In this document: piece by piece, positions 36,007 through 44,669 of the stretch | Layout of the letters: each line of letters opens with the position of its first letter | Position numbering within the stretch: the first letter of the stretch is position 1 | DNA from: Polaribacter sp. Z022 | Lineage (GTDB): Bacteria; Bacteroidota; Bacteroidia; Flavobacteriales; Flavobacteriaceae | Assembly: GCF_023555495.1 (NCBI RefSeq) | Contig: NZ_JALCZO010000007.1 | Span: 1-64,000, forward strand | DNA length: 64,000 bases | Direction of reading: 5' to 3' | Notes under the pieces: model-generated | What the model was told of the DNA's origin: nothing | The model's database searches: none | What the model saw: only the letters and a program-made list of their open reading frames with translations | Made by a program: the position numbers and the translations under genes

Positions 36007-36912
36007 ATGAAAATAAAAATATTCCCAATTTTAACGCTATTTATAACTAGTTTTCTTTTTTATTCTTGTAATGAAAAAGAGACTGAAATTGAAGAACAAA
36101 TATGTAAAGGAGATAATTATACTTTGCCTGTTAATAGGTTGTTAAGTAAGCTTAGAACTACACATCCAGGTAATTTGCCTACAATTAAAAATTACGATTA
36201 TACTTATAATGAACACAATTTATTAACTGAAAAAAGCGAGTATACTTTTGATTATGATTTAAATAGAAATTATACTTATTGTAACAATAAATTAATTGAA
36301 TTGAGCAATGATAAAAAGACATTGTTATATAATTTTGAATACGATACTTCTAATAGATTAGTTTCCTTTAATACAACAAATTCTTATTTATATGATTATT
36401 CTGTTTCTTATACAGAAAGTGCAATAACTGTTACAGGAATTGTAAATAAAGAACCAAATACAACAATAATTATTGAAACAAATAATGCTAATTTAGTTAC
36501 TAAAATTACTAGAAACGATACTTATTCTAAGTTTGAATATGATGCAAATGGAAACCTAATAAAAGCTACAGATTTTTCTAATAATGATGACGTATTAAAC
36601 GATTATAAAATTACTTATGATACAAACCCAAATCCATTTTATGGTCAGTTAAAGTTTAATTATTTAGAACGTTTTATAGATTTGTTTGGTAAATCTGCTT
36701 TTTACGGTATAGATGTATTTTATAGATTTGATCAATATAAATACCCATATTTAAAAAATAACCCAGTTTTATTAGAAGACTTAAATTGTGCACCTTGTTA
36801 TAAAAATTTATTAGAAAGAACTTATGAATATGATGCACAAAATTATCCTGTTAAAATGGAAGAAAGTTATGTAGGTTCTCCTGCTGTTATTTATGAGTTT
36901 ACGTATCAATAA
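36007..36912 (+). CDS. Lipoprotein with YD/RHS-like repeats
   Basis: The 301-residue product has a lipoprotein signal (SFLFYSC, C near residue 21). Repeats of the type YDYTYNEHNLLTEKSEYTF, FEYDTSNRLVSF and FEYDANGNLIKATDF resemble the tyrosine-rich YD repeats of RHS/wall-associated proteins, and YEYDAQNYPVKM recurs near the end. No toxin domain or shell is present. It is likely a small surface protein of unknown role. Confidence 0.8.
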   Translation: MKIKIFPILTLFITSFLFYSCNEKETEIEEQICKGDNYTLPVNRLLSKLRTTHPGNLPTIKNYDYTYNEHNLLTEKSEYTFDYDLNRNYTYCNNKLIELSNDKKTLLYNFEYDTSNRLVSFNTTNSYLYDYSVSYTESAITVTGIVNKEPNTTIIIETNNANLVTKITRNDTYSKFEYDANGNLIKATDFSNNDDVLNDYKITYDTNPNPFYGQLKFNYLERFIDLFGKSAFYGIDVFYRFDQYKYPYLKNNPVLLEDLNCAPCYKNLLERTYEYDAQNYPVKMEESYVGSPAVIYEFTYQ

Positions 36913-37206
36913 AAAAAGAAAGTTAAAGAGGTATATTTATAATTAAGGTAAATGCCATTTAAAGCACTATATCTAAAATTATGTGTAAATAGCCTGAAAA
37001 ACGGCTATACAGAAATTATTATGAATTGTACTATAATGTTCTGCGTTATGTAACTTGAGCTTTGGCTAAAAGCGAAAGTTATTACTACAGTTTCTTGAAA
37101 GAATTTATTCTAAAAAGTTTCTTCTGTAATGTTAATGGAACACTTTTTATGCGACGACGTAGGAGGGAAGCGTAATGTGTGTGGAATGGAATATAATTTT
37201 TATAAA

Positions 37207-37249
37207 TAACATTTAAACCTCATATCTTACGTTCCTGTACTTTTTCTTT
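37207..37249 (+). promoter_or_regulatory. Candidate LytTR operator upstream of the kinase gene
   Basis: TAACATTTA (37207-37215) and TTACGTTCC (37227-37235) are direct repeats with a 20-bp offset, about two helical turns, typical of LytTR binding sites. The block ACGTTCCTGTACTTTTTCTT (37229-37248) recurs almost exactly at 39130-39149. The rest of 36913-37284 holds no gene. Confidence 0.6.
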
Positions 37250-37284
37250 CACTATTTAAAAGTATTTCGTTGCTTTGCTTAAGA

Positions 37285-38376
37285 ATGGATATCAACAATA
37301 AAATAAATAATAATAAAACAAGGATATCTCTATATTGGAAATGTCAATTAATTGGATGGAGTATTGTTTCAGTTTATTGGGCTTATACAGTATATACAAA
37401 AGATAATTACGGGATTTTTTATACGTTGTTAAATTATGTATTAGACATTTCTATAGGAATATTTTTAACACATATGTACAGACTATTTGCCTTGAAAGCA
37501 AAATGGAGTAGTTTACCTATAAAAAATTTACTAATCCGTTTAGTACCTACTATTATTTTATTAGCTGTTTTATATGTATTAATAAACAATTTAAAATGGT
37601 ATGCGTACTGGACTTTTATTGCAGGCGAGGGTAAAAATTTCTTTGAAGCCATAATTTACTGGGATCCAATTTTACTTACAGGACTTCGACTAATGTCTAT
37701 TTGGATATTGGCGTATCACTTATATCATTACTATCAAAAAGAAGTTGTTACGGCTAAAGAAAATGCTCAATTATCTTTAATAGCTAAACAAGCACAGTTA
37801 GATAATTTATCGGCTCAATTAAATCCACATTTCTTATTCAACTCCTTAAACTCTATTAAATCATTGGTAATCGAAAATCCTAACGTTGCAAGAAGAGCAA
37901 TTGATTTATTATCAGATTTATTGCGTTCATCCTTATATGAAAAAGACAAAGGCTTAATATCTATTAAAAATGAACTCGCTTTAGTTTATGATTATATTGA
38001 ATTAGAAAAAATGCGTTTTGAAGAACGACTTCAACTAAAAACCAATATTGATGACGAAGTAATTAATTATAAAATTCCTACGCTAAGTATTCAGTTGCTA
38101 GTAGAAAATGCAATTAAACATGGAATCGACTTAAAAGTTGGAGGTGGCGTTGTTTTCTTGAAAGTTAAAAAGAAGGATAGCGACCTTCATATTATAGTTG
38201 AAAATCCTGGAGTAATTAATCAACATAATAGTGTTGGTTTAGGTCTGAAAAACCTAAAAAAACGCATGGAAATTCAATATAAAGGTCACGCTAGTTTTAG
38301 TTTAAAAGCCAAAGAAAATGAACTTGTCTGCGCAGAAATAATAATTCCAATGCATATAGACCATGAAAAAATATAA
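37285..38376 (+). CDS. LytS-type sensor histidine kinase
   Basis: ATG 37285 is chosen over an upstream TTG. The 363-residue kinase has four membrane helices (about 21-38, 45-68, 83-103 and 130-150). The His_kinase module follows: QLNPHFLFNSLNSI with H182, QLLVENAIKHG as the N-box and VGLGLKNLKKRM. It lacks a periplasmic sensor domain. Its end overlaps the regulator start by 14 bases, indicating translational coupling. Together with the regulator it likely controls itself and the lipoprotein-CocE unit downstream. Confidence 0.93.
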   Translation: MDINNKINNNKTRISLYWKCQLIGWSIVSVYWAYTVYTKDNYGIFYTLLNYVLDISIGIFLTHMYRLFALKAKWSSLPIKNLLIRLVPTIILLAVLYVLINNLKWYAYWTFIAGEGKNFFEAIIYWDPILLTGLRLMSIWILAYHLYHYYQKEVVTAKENAQLSLIAKQAQLDNLSAQLNPHFLFNSLNSIKSLVIENPNVARRAIDLLSDLLRSSLYEKDKGLISIKNELALVYDYIELEKMRFEERLQLKTNIDDEVINYKIPTLSIQLLVENAIKHGIDLKVGGGVVFLKVKKKDSDLHIIVENPGVINQHNSVGLGLKNLKKRMEIQYKGHASFSLKAKENELVCAEIIIPMHIDHEKI

Positions 38377-39085
38377 AACCATAATCATTGATGACGAACG
38401 TTTAGCGAGAGAAGAAGTAAAACGTGCATTAGAAAAACATCAAGAGTTTGAAATTATTGGTGAAGCAAGTCATGTAGATGAGGCTATACCTTTAATTGAA
38501 GAATTACAACCAGATATTTTATTTTTGGATATTCACATGCCTGGTAAATCTGGATTTGATTTATTAGAAGAATTAACAAATGTACCAGATGTCGTTTTTA
38601 CAACGGCTTATGACCAATATGCTGTAAAAGCTTTTGAGATGAATGCGTTGGATTATTTAGTAAAACCGTTGAGAGATGAACGTTTTTCTAAAACCATTGA
38701 AAAGGTAAAGGTAGAATTATCTAAAAGAGTAAAATTAGAGTCTACAACCATAGCAATGCATCAAAAGATATTTATAAAAGATGGTGAAAAATGTCATTTT
38801 ATTCCGCTAACAGATATTCATTTTATTGAATCTTTAGAAAACTATGCACGTCTTTATTTTGGCTCGAATAAAGCGATGATAAAGCGTTCTTTAAATTTAC
38901 TAGCAGAGAAATTAGATCCTAAAGTCTTTTTCCGTGTTAATCGAAGTCAAATGATTAATATAAATTACATTAAAGAGATTCATCCATACTTCAATAATAA
39001 ACTCCAAATTATATTAACTACTGGAGAAAAAGTTGAAGTATCTAGCAGGCAATCGGTAAAATTTAAAAACTGGAATAGTTTATAA
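38363..39085 (+). CDS. LytTR-family response regulator
   Basis: The 240-residue regulator has a receiver (about 4-120) with D10 and D11, phospho-acceptor D56 in LFLDIHMPG, FTTAYDQYA and K in YLVKPL. The LytTR domain (about 135-238) has IFIKDGEKCHFIPLTDIHFI and FFRVNRSQMININYI. It is paired with the kinase that it overlaps by 14 bases. Direct-repeat operators are visible upstream of both the kinase gene and the next unit. Confidence 0.93.
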   Translation: MKKYKTIIIDDERLAREEVKRALEKHQEFEIIGEASHVDEAIPLIEELQPDILFLDIHMPGKSGFDLLEELTNVPDVVFTTAYDQYAVKAFEMNALDYLVKPLRDERFSKTIEKVKVELSKRVKLESTTIAMHQKIFIKDGEKCHFIPLTDIHFIESLENYARLYFGSNKAMIKRSLNLLAEKLDPKVFFRVNRSQMININYIKEIHPYFNNKLQIILTTGEKVEVSSRQSVKFKNWNSL

Positions 39086-39107
39086 AAAAAATAATCCTTC
39101 AATTTTC

Positions 39108-39150
39108 TAACGTTCATTTACATTTATTAACGCTCCTGTACTTTTTGTTT
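39108..39150 (+). promoter_or_regulatory. Candidate LytTR operator upstream of the lipoprotein-CocE unit
   Basis: TAACGTTCA (39108-39116) and TAACGCTCC (39128-39136) are direct repeats with a 20-bp offset. The block at 39130-39150 matches 37229-37249 at 19 of 21 positions. The site starts 23 bases after the regulator stop. Confidence 0.65.
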
Positions 39151-39205
39151 TTTGATACAGTTAACTGCCTTTAATTTGTATCATAAATCATTAAAAACTA
39201 ATATT

Positions 39206-39817
39206 ATGAAAATTATTACAGTTCTAAATTATATTGTCAAATTAGTATTGTTTGTGGCAATATTTTTTTTGGGCTCTTGCAAAAGTAATCCAGAAACAAC
39301 CGCTACTAAACAACCCGTACTATCTGATTACACAATTGGAGAGAAATGGGTATGGAAATATAAAGGTGTTACTGATGAAGGTGAAGTAAGGTCGGATGGA
39401 ACCGATACTCGGAAAATAGTTGATTTTAATGGCGCCTTGGGAATGACCATAGACAAAGATACCGTTTTGGTGTCTGAAATTGTAAAGCCAGAAAAAAGTG
39501 ATACACCAAAATATAAATGGCCTTTAGAAGTCGGTAAAAAGTGGAAATATGAAAAAGACTGGACCAGTCAAGATGGTACTACAGGAAATCAAAGTCAGGA
39601 TGTAGAAGTGCTTTCCTTTAAAAAAGAAATAGTAGGAGCAGGGACATTTATGGCCTACACCATTGAGTACAAAGGAACCGTTTCAAATTCAAGAGGCTAT
39701 AGTGCTAAAACAGATGAAGTTTGGTTATATGCTCCAGAAATTAAGAATTTTATAAAAATGACTCAAGTTCAAGACGGTTTTTCTTATACCGAAGAATTAA
39801 TTGAATATTCAAAATAA
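39206..39817 (+). CDS. Lipoprotein of unknown function
   Basis: ATG 39206 is chosen; the 203-residue product has a lipoprotein signal (IFFLGSC, C near residue 25). The body has repeated GEKWVWKYKG and WPLEVGKKWKYEKDW segments and a beta-rich appearance. No named family was recognised. It is 13 bases from the CocE-type hydrolase gene, and the pair lies downstream of the LytTR site at 39108-39150. Confidence 0.75.
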   Translation: MKIITVLNYIVKLVLFVAIFFLGSCKSNPETTATKQPVLSDYTIGEKWVWKYKGVTDEGEVRSDGTDTRKIVDFNGALGMTIDKDTVLVSEIVKPEKSDTPKYKWPLEVGKKWKYEKDWTSQDGTTGNQSQDVEVLSFKKEIVGAGTFMAYTIEYKGTVSNSRGYSAKTDEVWLYAPEIKNFIKMTQVQDGFSYTEELIEYSK

Positions 39818-39830
39818 AGCAACCATTAAA

Positions 39831-41639
39831 ATGAAATTCATACAAATATTAAAGGTCACATTTTTACTACTGTTAGTAGCATTAGTTTCTTGTAATTCTA
39901 TAAAAGAGGAGCAGCAAGAACCAAGAGAAGTGAGTAGAAAAGGCAAAGAATATTTTGTGCAAGATTCTATTCTAATTTCAACTAGAGATGGTGCTAAAAT
40001 ATCTGCAATAATAGTTAGAAGTAAAGCTGAAAAAGAACCACAACCAGCAATATTATTTCATACAATATATACTCGTAAAGATGATATCAATAGAGCTTAT
40101 GAGGCAGCAGATAAAGGATATATTGGAGTTGTATCTTATACAAGAGGTAAAAACTTAAGTCCAAATAAAATAACTCCTTATGTTCATGAAGGTAATGATG
40201 TGTACGATGTTATAGATTGGATTACTGAGCAGGAGTGGAGCAATGATGAAGTTGGTATGTATGGAGGTAGTTACGTTGGTTTTGTTCAGTGGGCTTCTAT
40301 GAAAGAAAAAGTGCATCCAGCGTTAAAAACGATAGTACCATCTGTTGCTGCAGCTCCAGGTATTGCTGAACCTATGGAAAATGGTGTTTATTTTAACTTT
40401 CATTATCCTTGGTGGCATTACGTTACCAATAACAAAACACTTGATACAGTTTCTTATTATAATGGAAAACGTTGGAATGATTTGTATTTCGATTGGTATA
40501 AAAAAGGAGTGGCTTATAAAAATTTGGATAGTTTAGATAGTACACCAAATCCAGAATTCAATCAAAAATTAGAGCATCCAACATTTGATGCTTATTGGAA
40601 AAAAATGACACTGTTTAAACAGGATTTTTCTAAAATTAATATTCCTATCTTAAGTACTACAGGTTATTATGATGGTGGACAGTTTGGAACTATACACTAT
40701 TTAAAATCTCATTATCAGTACAATACAAATGCAGAGCATTATCTTTTGATTGGGCCTTATTCACATTTTGGAGCGCAAGAACTTCCAGAAAAGAATATTT
40801 TGGGTTATACCATAGACCCTATAGCACAGATAAATATTAAAAATTTAATTTTTGATTGGTTCGACTATATTTTTAAAAATGCCAAAAAGCCTGTTTTGTT
40901 AAAGAATAAAATCAATTATCAAGTGATGGGTGCAAATACTTGGAAGCATGTATCATCGTTAGATAAAATTACTACTGATACATTAAAGGTATATTTGAGT
41001 AAACAACGTTCTGGTGTGGCGTTTAAATCGACCTATAATACAGGAAATATGGGAGTAAACGAACACTTTAGTTTATCTAATATTTCTAATGAAACAAGTT
41101 ATATAGAACAAGAGATTGATTTTTCTGATCGTAGTCAATTTTCTTGGAATTTAAGTGGAGATCGAAACATTATAACAGAAACTTTAACTGTTGGCCAAGG
41201 ATTTTCATTTGTCACAGAACCCTTCGATGAAGATTTAGAACTTAGTGGTTCTGTAAGTGGAGTTTTAAATGTGTCCATCAATAAAAAAGATTTTGATTTT
41301 AACGTTTTACTATTCGAACAAACGGCTGACGGATCTTTTTTTAGCTTGACACTACCATTTACAGCAAGAGCAAGTATGTCTAAGGATATAGAAAACAGAA
41401 ACTTATTGACTCCAAATAAAAAGACCTCAATTCCCATTCATAATTTTAGAATGACTAGTAAAAAAATTAAAAAGGGAAGTAGAATAGTTATTCTATTAAA
41501 TGGTATCAAACATCCTTTTTCACAATTAAACTACGGTACAGGGAAAGATGTGAGTGAAGAAAGCATTAATGATGCTGAAGAGCCTTTAAAAATTAAATGG
41601 TATACTGATAGCTATATTCATTTTCCGGTTAATATGTAG
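39831..41639 (+). CDS. CocE/NonD family hydrolase (X-Pro peptidase-like)
   Basis: ATG 39831 is used; the 602-residue product has a lipoprotein-type signal (LLLVALVSC). The N-terminal alpha/beta hydrolase domain has STRDGAKISAIIVR, FHTIYTRKDD, and the nucleophile elbow MYGGSYVGF; an acid in TTGYYDGGQFG and a His in GPYSHFG follow. The C-terminal beta jelly-roll (about 430-600) is the PepX_C domain. Members are acyl esterases, X-Pro dipeptidyl peptidases or cocaine-esterase relatives. It is likely a cell-surface peptidase or esterase regulated with the preceding lipoprotein. Confidence 0.9.
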   Translation: MKFIQILKVTFLLLLVALVSCNSIKEEQQEPREVSRKGKEYFVQDSILISTRDGAKISAIIVRSKAEKEPQPAILFHTIYTRKDDINRAYEAADKGYIGVVSYTRGKNLSPNKITPYVHEGNDVYDVIDWITEQEWSNDEVGMYGGSYVGFVQWASMKEKVHPALKTIVPSVAAAPGIAEPMENGVYFNFHYPWWHYVTNNKTLDTVSYYNGKRWNDLYFDWYKKGVAYKNLDSLDSTPNPEFNQKLEHPTFDAYWKKMTLFKQDFSKINIPILSTTGYYDGGQFGTIHYLKSHYQYNTNAEHYLLIGPYSHFGAQELPEKNILGYTIDPIAQINIKNLIFDWFDYIFKNAKKPVLLKNKINYQVMGANTWKHVSSLDKITTDTLKVYLSKQRSGVAFKSTYNTGNMGVNEHFSLSNISNETSYIEQEIDFSDRSQFSWNLSGDRNIITETLTVGQGFSFVTEPFDEDLELSGSVSGVLNVSINKKDFDFNVLLFEQTADGSFFSLTLPFTARASMSKDIENRNLLTPNKKTSIPIHNFRMTSKKIKKGSRIVILLNGIKHPFSQLNYGTGKDVSEESINDAEEPLKIKWYTDSYIHFPVNM

Positions 41640-42369
41640 AATAGAATCTCGATGTTTAACTTGGCCTCATAAAATTTGGTCAAAACAATAGGTGAAATGA
41701 GCATACATATTTTAGGGGTTTAGTAATACAGTTTCTTAAGAGTTTCATTTATACAAAGGATTTCAATGCAATATTAACTTGTTATAATGTTTCCTAAAAT
41801 ATAGTGAATGAACCGTTAATTGTTTCCAAAATTATATGCAGCCTTGAATTTTTGTTTCTTTTGTTTCAAGACAAAAGATAATGAAACATTAAAAAAATGA
41901 TTAATTTAAGTTCTAAAGTTAACAAGTGCATAGAAATTATCTCGCAGAGTAATTTTATGCTCTTGTGGCAAGCTTACGAGAATCGTCTAAAATTTTTTAT
42001 TTCGTATATTTTATCGAATACGCGGTTCTTAATAAGAGCAAAAAAGTTAGCTTTTATTTTGGCGTTGGCAAGCTTTGGATAATTGTGTGTAAAATAAATT
42101 GCCAGAGCAATTTGATTTTATAAAACAATCGAGCGCTTGATAGTGGCTATTTTACATAACGGCTAATTATAGATACAAATGTTTTAAACTCTGCGAAGCA
42201 AACCGCTTATTAGTTCAATGACCCAAGTTCCAATTATTCTGATGAAAACGAATGCTTCTGGGATATTTTACATAATATGGAATTATAGCTATCAAATGGC
42301 GAAAACCCATAAATTACCAAATAAGACATTTGTACTATAATTTATATTATGTTAAATAGTATATTTAAT
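41640..42369. other. 730-base region without a supported gene
   Basis: No convincing gene is seen. Two hints: CTTGAA (41844-41849) faces TTCAAG (41866-41871) around a T-rich loop, and a short frame at 41897-42082 ends in AKKLAFILALASFG, which reads as low-complexity decay. Codon use and length give no support for a protein. It could be a degraded gene end. Confidence 0.5.
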
Positions 42370-42402
42370 AATAAGAGTGTACTTTTTGGGTACACTCTTA
42401 TT
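42370..42402 (-). terminator. Terminator-like hairpin of the glnK-amt operon
   Basis: AATAAGAGTGTAC (42370-42382) pairs perfectly with GTACACTCTTATT (42390-42402), a 13-bp stem with a 7-base loop lying 4 bases beyond the glnK stop. Its T tract on the minus strand is weak (ATTATTAAAT). Confidence 0.75.
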
Positions 42403-42405
42403 GTC

Positions 42406-42747
42406 TTATCTAATAGCTTCTATACCTCTGGTTCTTGTACGTATACGAATTGCATCTTCTACAGGATACACAAATATTTTACCATCACCAACTAAACCTT
42501 CAGATGCATTGTCTAAAATTACATCTAATGCCGTTTCTAAATTGTCATCACTTACAATACAAATAATCATAATTCTGGTTTGCAAAATCATGTTTTGTTC
42601 TGTACCTCTATAACGTTCTGTATACGTTTTTTGCAATCCACTACCTTTAACAGGAATTATTGTATTACAAGGAATACCAGCTTCTTTTAAACCAGTTTGT
42701 ACAGCTTTTAATTTTGAAGGTCTTATAATTGCTTCAATTTTTTTCAT
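42406..42747 (-). CDS. glnK: P-II family nitrogen regulator, GlnK type
   Basis: This 113-residue P-II protein follows amt on the same strand by 24 bases, the usual glnK-amtB layout. It begins MKKIEAIIRPSKLKAV, has GLVGDGKIFVYPV (the B-loop) and ends AIRIRTRTRGIEAIR (C-loop Arg). In the T-loop the order TERYRGTEQ places Gln at position 51, where uridylylated homologs have Tyr. It therefore cannot be uridylylated at the standard residue, although Tyr46 is present. It likely blocks Amt according to ATP/ADP and 2-oxoglutarate binding. GlnK and Amt are probably nitrogen-regulated. Confidence 0.93.
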   Translation of the reverse strand: MKKIEAIIRPSKLKAVQTGLKEAGIPCNTIIPVKGSGLQKTYTERYRGTEQNMILQTRIMIICIVSDDNLETALDVILDNASEGLVGDGKIFVYPVEDAIRIRTRTRGIEAIR

Positions 42748-42771
42748 GTGTTTTGTTTTAAATAGTTAAAA

Positions 42772-44025
42772 TTACTCAAAAGTAGAATATGCTTCTACAC
42801 CAAATGAAACCGCATCAATTCCTGCAGATTCTTCTCTTTTTGTAATTCTGATACCAAATGTTTTTTGCATTATTTTCATTAAAATAAAAGTAATTATAAA
42901 AGAAAAACTTCCTATTACTAAAACACCTAATGCCTGAACACCTAACATAGAGGCTCCTCCACCATAAAATAAACCTCCTTCTGTAGCAAATAATCCAACA
43001 GCAATTGCTCCAAATAAACCATTTACTCCATGAACTGCAATGGCTCCTACAGGATCGTCAATTTTTAATTTATCAATATATAATACAGCAATATCAACTA
43101 AAACACCTGCAATTAAACCAATAATAATAGCAGCATTTGGTCCTACAACATTACACCCTGCAGTAATTGCTACTAAACCAGCTAAAACACCATTAATTGT
43201 CATAGTAATATCTATTTGCCCATATCTAAAATAAGTGTAAAACATGGTAGAGATTCCTCCTGCAGCTGATGCTAAAAAGGTATTTGTAGCTACAGTACCA
43301 ATTAACTCCCAATTACCAACAGCTCCTAAAGTAGAACCTGGATTAAAAGCAAACCAACCAAACCATAAAATAAAAGCACCTACAGCTGCTAATGGTAAAT
43401 TGTGTCCTGGTATAGCATTTACACTGCCATCTTTTTGATATTTTCCTATTCTTGGTCCTAAAACAATGGCTGCAGCTAAAGCAGAAAAACCACCCATAGC
43501 ATGAACTGCTGCAGAACCAGCAAAATCGTTAAAACCTTTTACAGCTAACCATCCATTAGGATTCCAAACCCAATTGGCAACTAGAGGATACATTATAGCA
43601 CAGAAAACAAAAACAAAAATAGCATAACTCCATATTTTCATACGTTCTGCTACAGCACCAGAAACAATAGAAATGGAAGCTATTGCAAAACCTAACTGAA
43701 TAAACCAAAAAAGTTTATTAGAAACAGTTAATCCTAATCCTAAATCATCTGATGTTATTCCTAAATCAAATGCAAACCAACCATTTGAGTTTCCATATGC
43801 GATTCCGAAACCAATTATATAAAAAGCAATTCCTCCAAAAACAATATCTACAATTACTTTTGCAATAATACTCATTGCATTTTTAGATCTTACAAAGCCT
43901 GCTTCTAGTAAAGCAAAACCACCTTCCATAAAGAAGATTATTGCTGCACAAATAGCTACCCAAACAGTATCTATTGCACTTATTAAATCTGTTTGTTCTA
44001 CACCAATAGTTGTAATTGCACTCAT
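42772..44025 (-). CDS. amt: Ammonium transporter
   Basis: The 417-residue membrane protein matches Amt/MEP/Rh length and topology (about eleven helices). The pore twin histidines are H175 (AAVHAMGGF) and H332 (AVHGVNGLFG). EAGFVRSKNAMSIIAK and GWFAFNPGSTLGA are family signatures. It conducts ammonium or ammonia across the inner membrane. The ATG 44025 gives an N-terminus with a short leader before helix 1. It is transcribed with glnK. Confidence 0.97.
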   Translation of the reverse strand: MSAITTIGVEQTDLISAIDTVWVAICAAIIFFMEGGFALLEAGFVRSKNAMSIIAKVIVDIVFGGIAFYIIGFGIAYGNSNGWFAFDLGITSDDLGLGLTVSNKLFWFIQLGFAIASISIVSGAVAERMKIWSYAIFVFVFCAIMYPLVANWVWNPNGWLAVKGFNDFAGSAAVHAMGGFSALAAAIVLGPRIGKYQKDGSVNAIPGHNLPLAAVGAFILWFGWFAFNPGSTLGAVGNWELIGTVATNTFLASAAGGISTMFYTYFRYGQIDITMTINGVLAGLVAITAGCNVVGPNAAIIIGLIAGVLVDIAVLYIDKLKIDDPVGAIAVHGVNGLFGAIAVGLFATEGGLFYGGGASMLGVQALGVLVIGSFSFIITFILMKIMQKTFGIRITKREESAGIDAVSFGVEAYSTFE

Positions 44026-44188
44026 AAATATTATATCTTATTTTTTAAGGCAATAAAGATACTATTACTGATTTCTCTAAATATTGTAGTAATAATAAAA
44101 AATAGCTTTAATATTATTATAGTGATAAAAATTTAAGTAAAACTCAAACAATACTGTAATTTATAGATTTTACGATTAATTTAAAAAA

Positions 44189-44230
44189 AAAGTTTAGCAA
44201 TAAAACGTTTTAATTTTTTTGCTAAACTTT
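44189..44230 (-). terminator. Terminator after the 127-residue gene
   Basis: AAAGTTTAGCAA (44189-44200) pairs perfectly with TTGCTAAACTTT (44219-44230); the loop contains the palindrome AAAACGTTTT. On the minus strand a T run (44183-44191) follows, so it ends the transcript containing the 44255 gene. Confidence 0.85.
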
Positions 44231-44254
44231 AAAATTACTCAATGACTATTAATT

Positions 44255-44638
44255 CTACTCCAACCAATTTAAAAAGAAAGTCATCATTTCTTCTTTAAGA
44301 TCATAATGCATTTTTATATATGTTCTCATATCTTCCATTAAAGGTCTATGTTCACTTTGATATTTCATATCTAACTCATCTTCATAATTTACTTTATTAA
44401 GATTAATTATTTTATTTTTACAACGATGTTTTAATTTAGAAATGGCATCTTTTTCAATTAAAATTCTGTTTTGAAATTGTTCAATTAAAATTGAAGCACT
44501 TTTGTTATACTCTCTTGCTGCAATTTCTTCTAATTTTTCTTCAAACGTATCCATTTCATCAAAATGAAAACGTAATTCTCTTCTCCAAGTTTCTAAATTA
44601 AACTTTAGATCGCTTAAGTGTGATACTTTGGTTTGCAT
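44255..44638 (-). CDS. Helical protein of unknown function
   Basis: The 127-residue protein is almost entirely charged helix (for example FDEMDTFEEKLEEIAARE), so it is likely a coiled-coil or helical bundle. No signal peptide or known domain was recognised. It follows the EF-G-like gene by 31 bases on the same strand and has its own terminator, so the two are probably cotranscribed. Confidence 0.65.
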   Translation of the reverse strand: MQTKVSHLSDLKFNLETWRRELRFHFDEMDTFEEKLEEIAAREYNKSASILIEQFQNRILIEKDAISKLKHRCKNKIINLNKVNYEDELDMKYQSEHRPLMEDMRTYIKMHYDLKEEMMTFFLNWLE

Positions 44639-44669
44639 ATTCTTTTTGTTTTTGATTAAACTTTTTAAT

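Noticed and set aside
41897..42082. Short frame ending AKKLAFILALASFG
   Set aside because: No start context, family or neighbour supports it; it looks like decayed DNA.
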